Assembly: GCA_030672485.1 (NCBI GenBank) | Contig: DAOVGH010000077.1 | Span: 1-5,563, forward strand | Length of the DNA stretch: 5,563 bases | Direction of reading: 5' to 3' | Source: Desulfobacterales bacterium | GTDB lineage: Bacteria > Desulfobacterota > DSM-4660 > Desulfatiglandales > B25-G16 | In this document: one piece after another, positions 5,132-5,563 of the stretch | How the letters are laid out: the number at the start of each line of letters is the position of its first letter | How positions within the stretch are numbered: position 1 is the first letter of the stretch | Notes under the pieces: generated by a model | Told to the model about the DNA's origin: nothing | What the model saw: the letters and a program-made list of their open reading frames with translations, nothing else | Databases searched by the model: none | Program-made: the position numbers and the translations under genes

Positions 5132-5563
5132 ATGAAGAAGATTATTATTTCTGTGATCCTGGGCACAGTGATAATCGCTGGCGGATATTTTTGGTCACAC
5201 AAGAGTGCGAATGTGAAGACAGAAACACCGCGATGGTCCACCGTACGGGTCGAAAAGGGATCGATACGCGTCGCTGTTTCCTGTACCGGACAGGTGATCT
5301 CCAATCTCGATGTTGAAATAAAATGCAAGGCCAGCGGCCAAGTCGTAAAGCTGCCATTTGATATCAGTGATCAGGTCAAGAAAGGGGACCTGCTAGTCGA
5401 ACTCGATCCGGTAGATGAGAAGCGCAGGGTGAAGCAGGCGAAGATCTCTCTTGCCTCCTCCCAGGCACGTCTCATGCAAAGCAAAGTCAATCTTCGGATT
5501 GCCCAAAAGAACCTTGCCATTGAGCGGAAAAGTGCTAAGGCAGCCTTGAAATCGGCGGAAGCT
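5132..5563 (+). CDS. HlyD/MacA-type periplasmic adaptor (membrane fusion) protein, C-terminus cut off by window edge
   Basis: The first 144 residues of a membrane fusion protein, which links an inner-membrane ABC or RND transporter to an outer-membrane channel. An N-terminal membrane anchor or uncleaved signal (about 3-20) has no lipobox cysteine. A short linker leads to a beta strand (36-53) and a lipoyl-like half-domain, KASGQVVKLPFDISDQVKKGDLLVELDP (66-93, G69 and G85 conserved). From about 94 on the sequence is helical and rich in K, A, Q and S, the start of the coiled-coil hairpin. ATG 5132 is chosen over in-frame ATG 5126 because AAGGTG (5120-5125) sits at proper distance from it. The partner transporter should lie to the right of the window, so the cargo is unknown. 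Seven of eight arginine codons are CGN, opposite to ahbC, suggesting a different origin. C51 and C65 are unusual in this part of the family. Confidence 0.85.
   Translation, partial: MKKIIISVILGTVIIAGGYFWSHKSANVKTETPRWSTVRVEKGSIRVAVSCTGQVISNLDVEIKCKASGQVVKLPFDISDQVKKGDLLVELDPVDEKRRVKQAKISLASSQARLMQSKVNLRIAQKNLAIERKSAKAALKSAEA

Noticed and set aside
5110..5357. Two minus-strand frames over the HlyD-type gene
   Set aside because: Both are opposite a well-supported adaptor coding sequence and lack ribosome sites or motifs.

Overview
This window looks like chromosomal DNA from an anaerobic, cytochrome-rich bacterium, probably a deltaproteobacterial (Desulfobacterota-type) sulfate or metal reducer. 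The evidence is the pairing of a siroheme-route heme biosynthesis gene (AhbC) with System II (ResB/ResC) cytochrome c biogenesis genes, moderate GC, and a strong preference for AGG/AGA arginine codons in most genes. No ribosomal or taxonomic marker is present, so the lineage is an inference.

Layout. Positions 1-248 (minus strand) hold the first 82 codons of a small antibiotic-biosynthesis-monooxygenase-like protein that runs off the left edge. A divergent intergenic region follows, with an imperfect hairpin, a TTGACA/AAGGAGG cluster and a possible 27-codon leader frame. The plus-strand core is a tight cluster: ahbC (524-1708), resB (1717-3093) and resC (3090-3929). AhbC removes two acetate side chains from 12,18-didecarboxysiroheme to give Fe-coproporphyrin III. 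ResB and ResC move heme across the membrane and ligate it to apocytochromes c. The run therefore joins late heme synthesis to heme use.

After resC comes a 115-base gap holding two inverted arrays of four heptamers (GTCATTN). Then follows plsC (4045-4758), a lysophosphatidate acyltransferase of membrane lipid synthesis with no visible ribosome binding site.

Positions 4759-5131 contain no convincing gene but are dense in small signals: a 9-bp hairpin, a perfect 20-base palindrome, repeated TGTCAAC and TTTGGTGG boxes that resemble transposon-end or operator sites, a TTGA-N6-TCAA dyad and a plausible sigma70-type promoter. From 5132 to the right edge is the first 144 codons of a HlyD/MacA-type periplasmic adaptor of an efflux pump. 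Its arginine codons are mostly CGN, unlike the rest of the window, so the 4.9-5.1 kb region may be the boundary of a transferred or differently evolving segment.

I saw no complete new system. The most interesting items are the repeat-rich junction at 4932-5078 with the codon-use break beside it, the inverted heptamer arrays, and the unusual translation start of ahbC.
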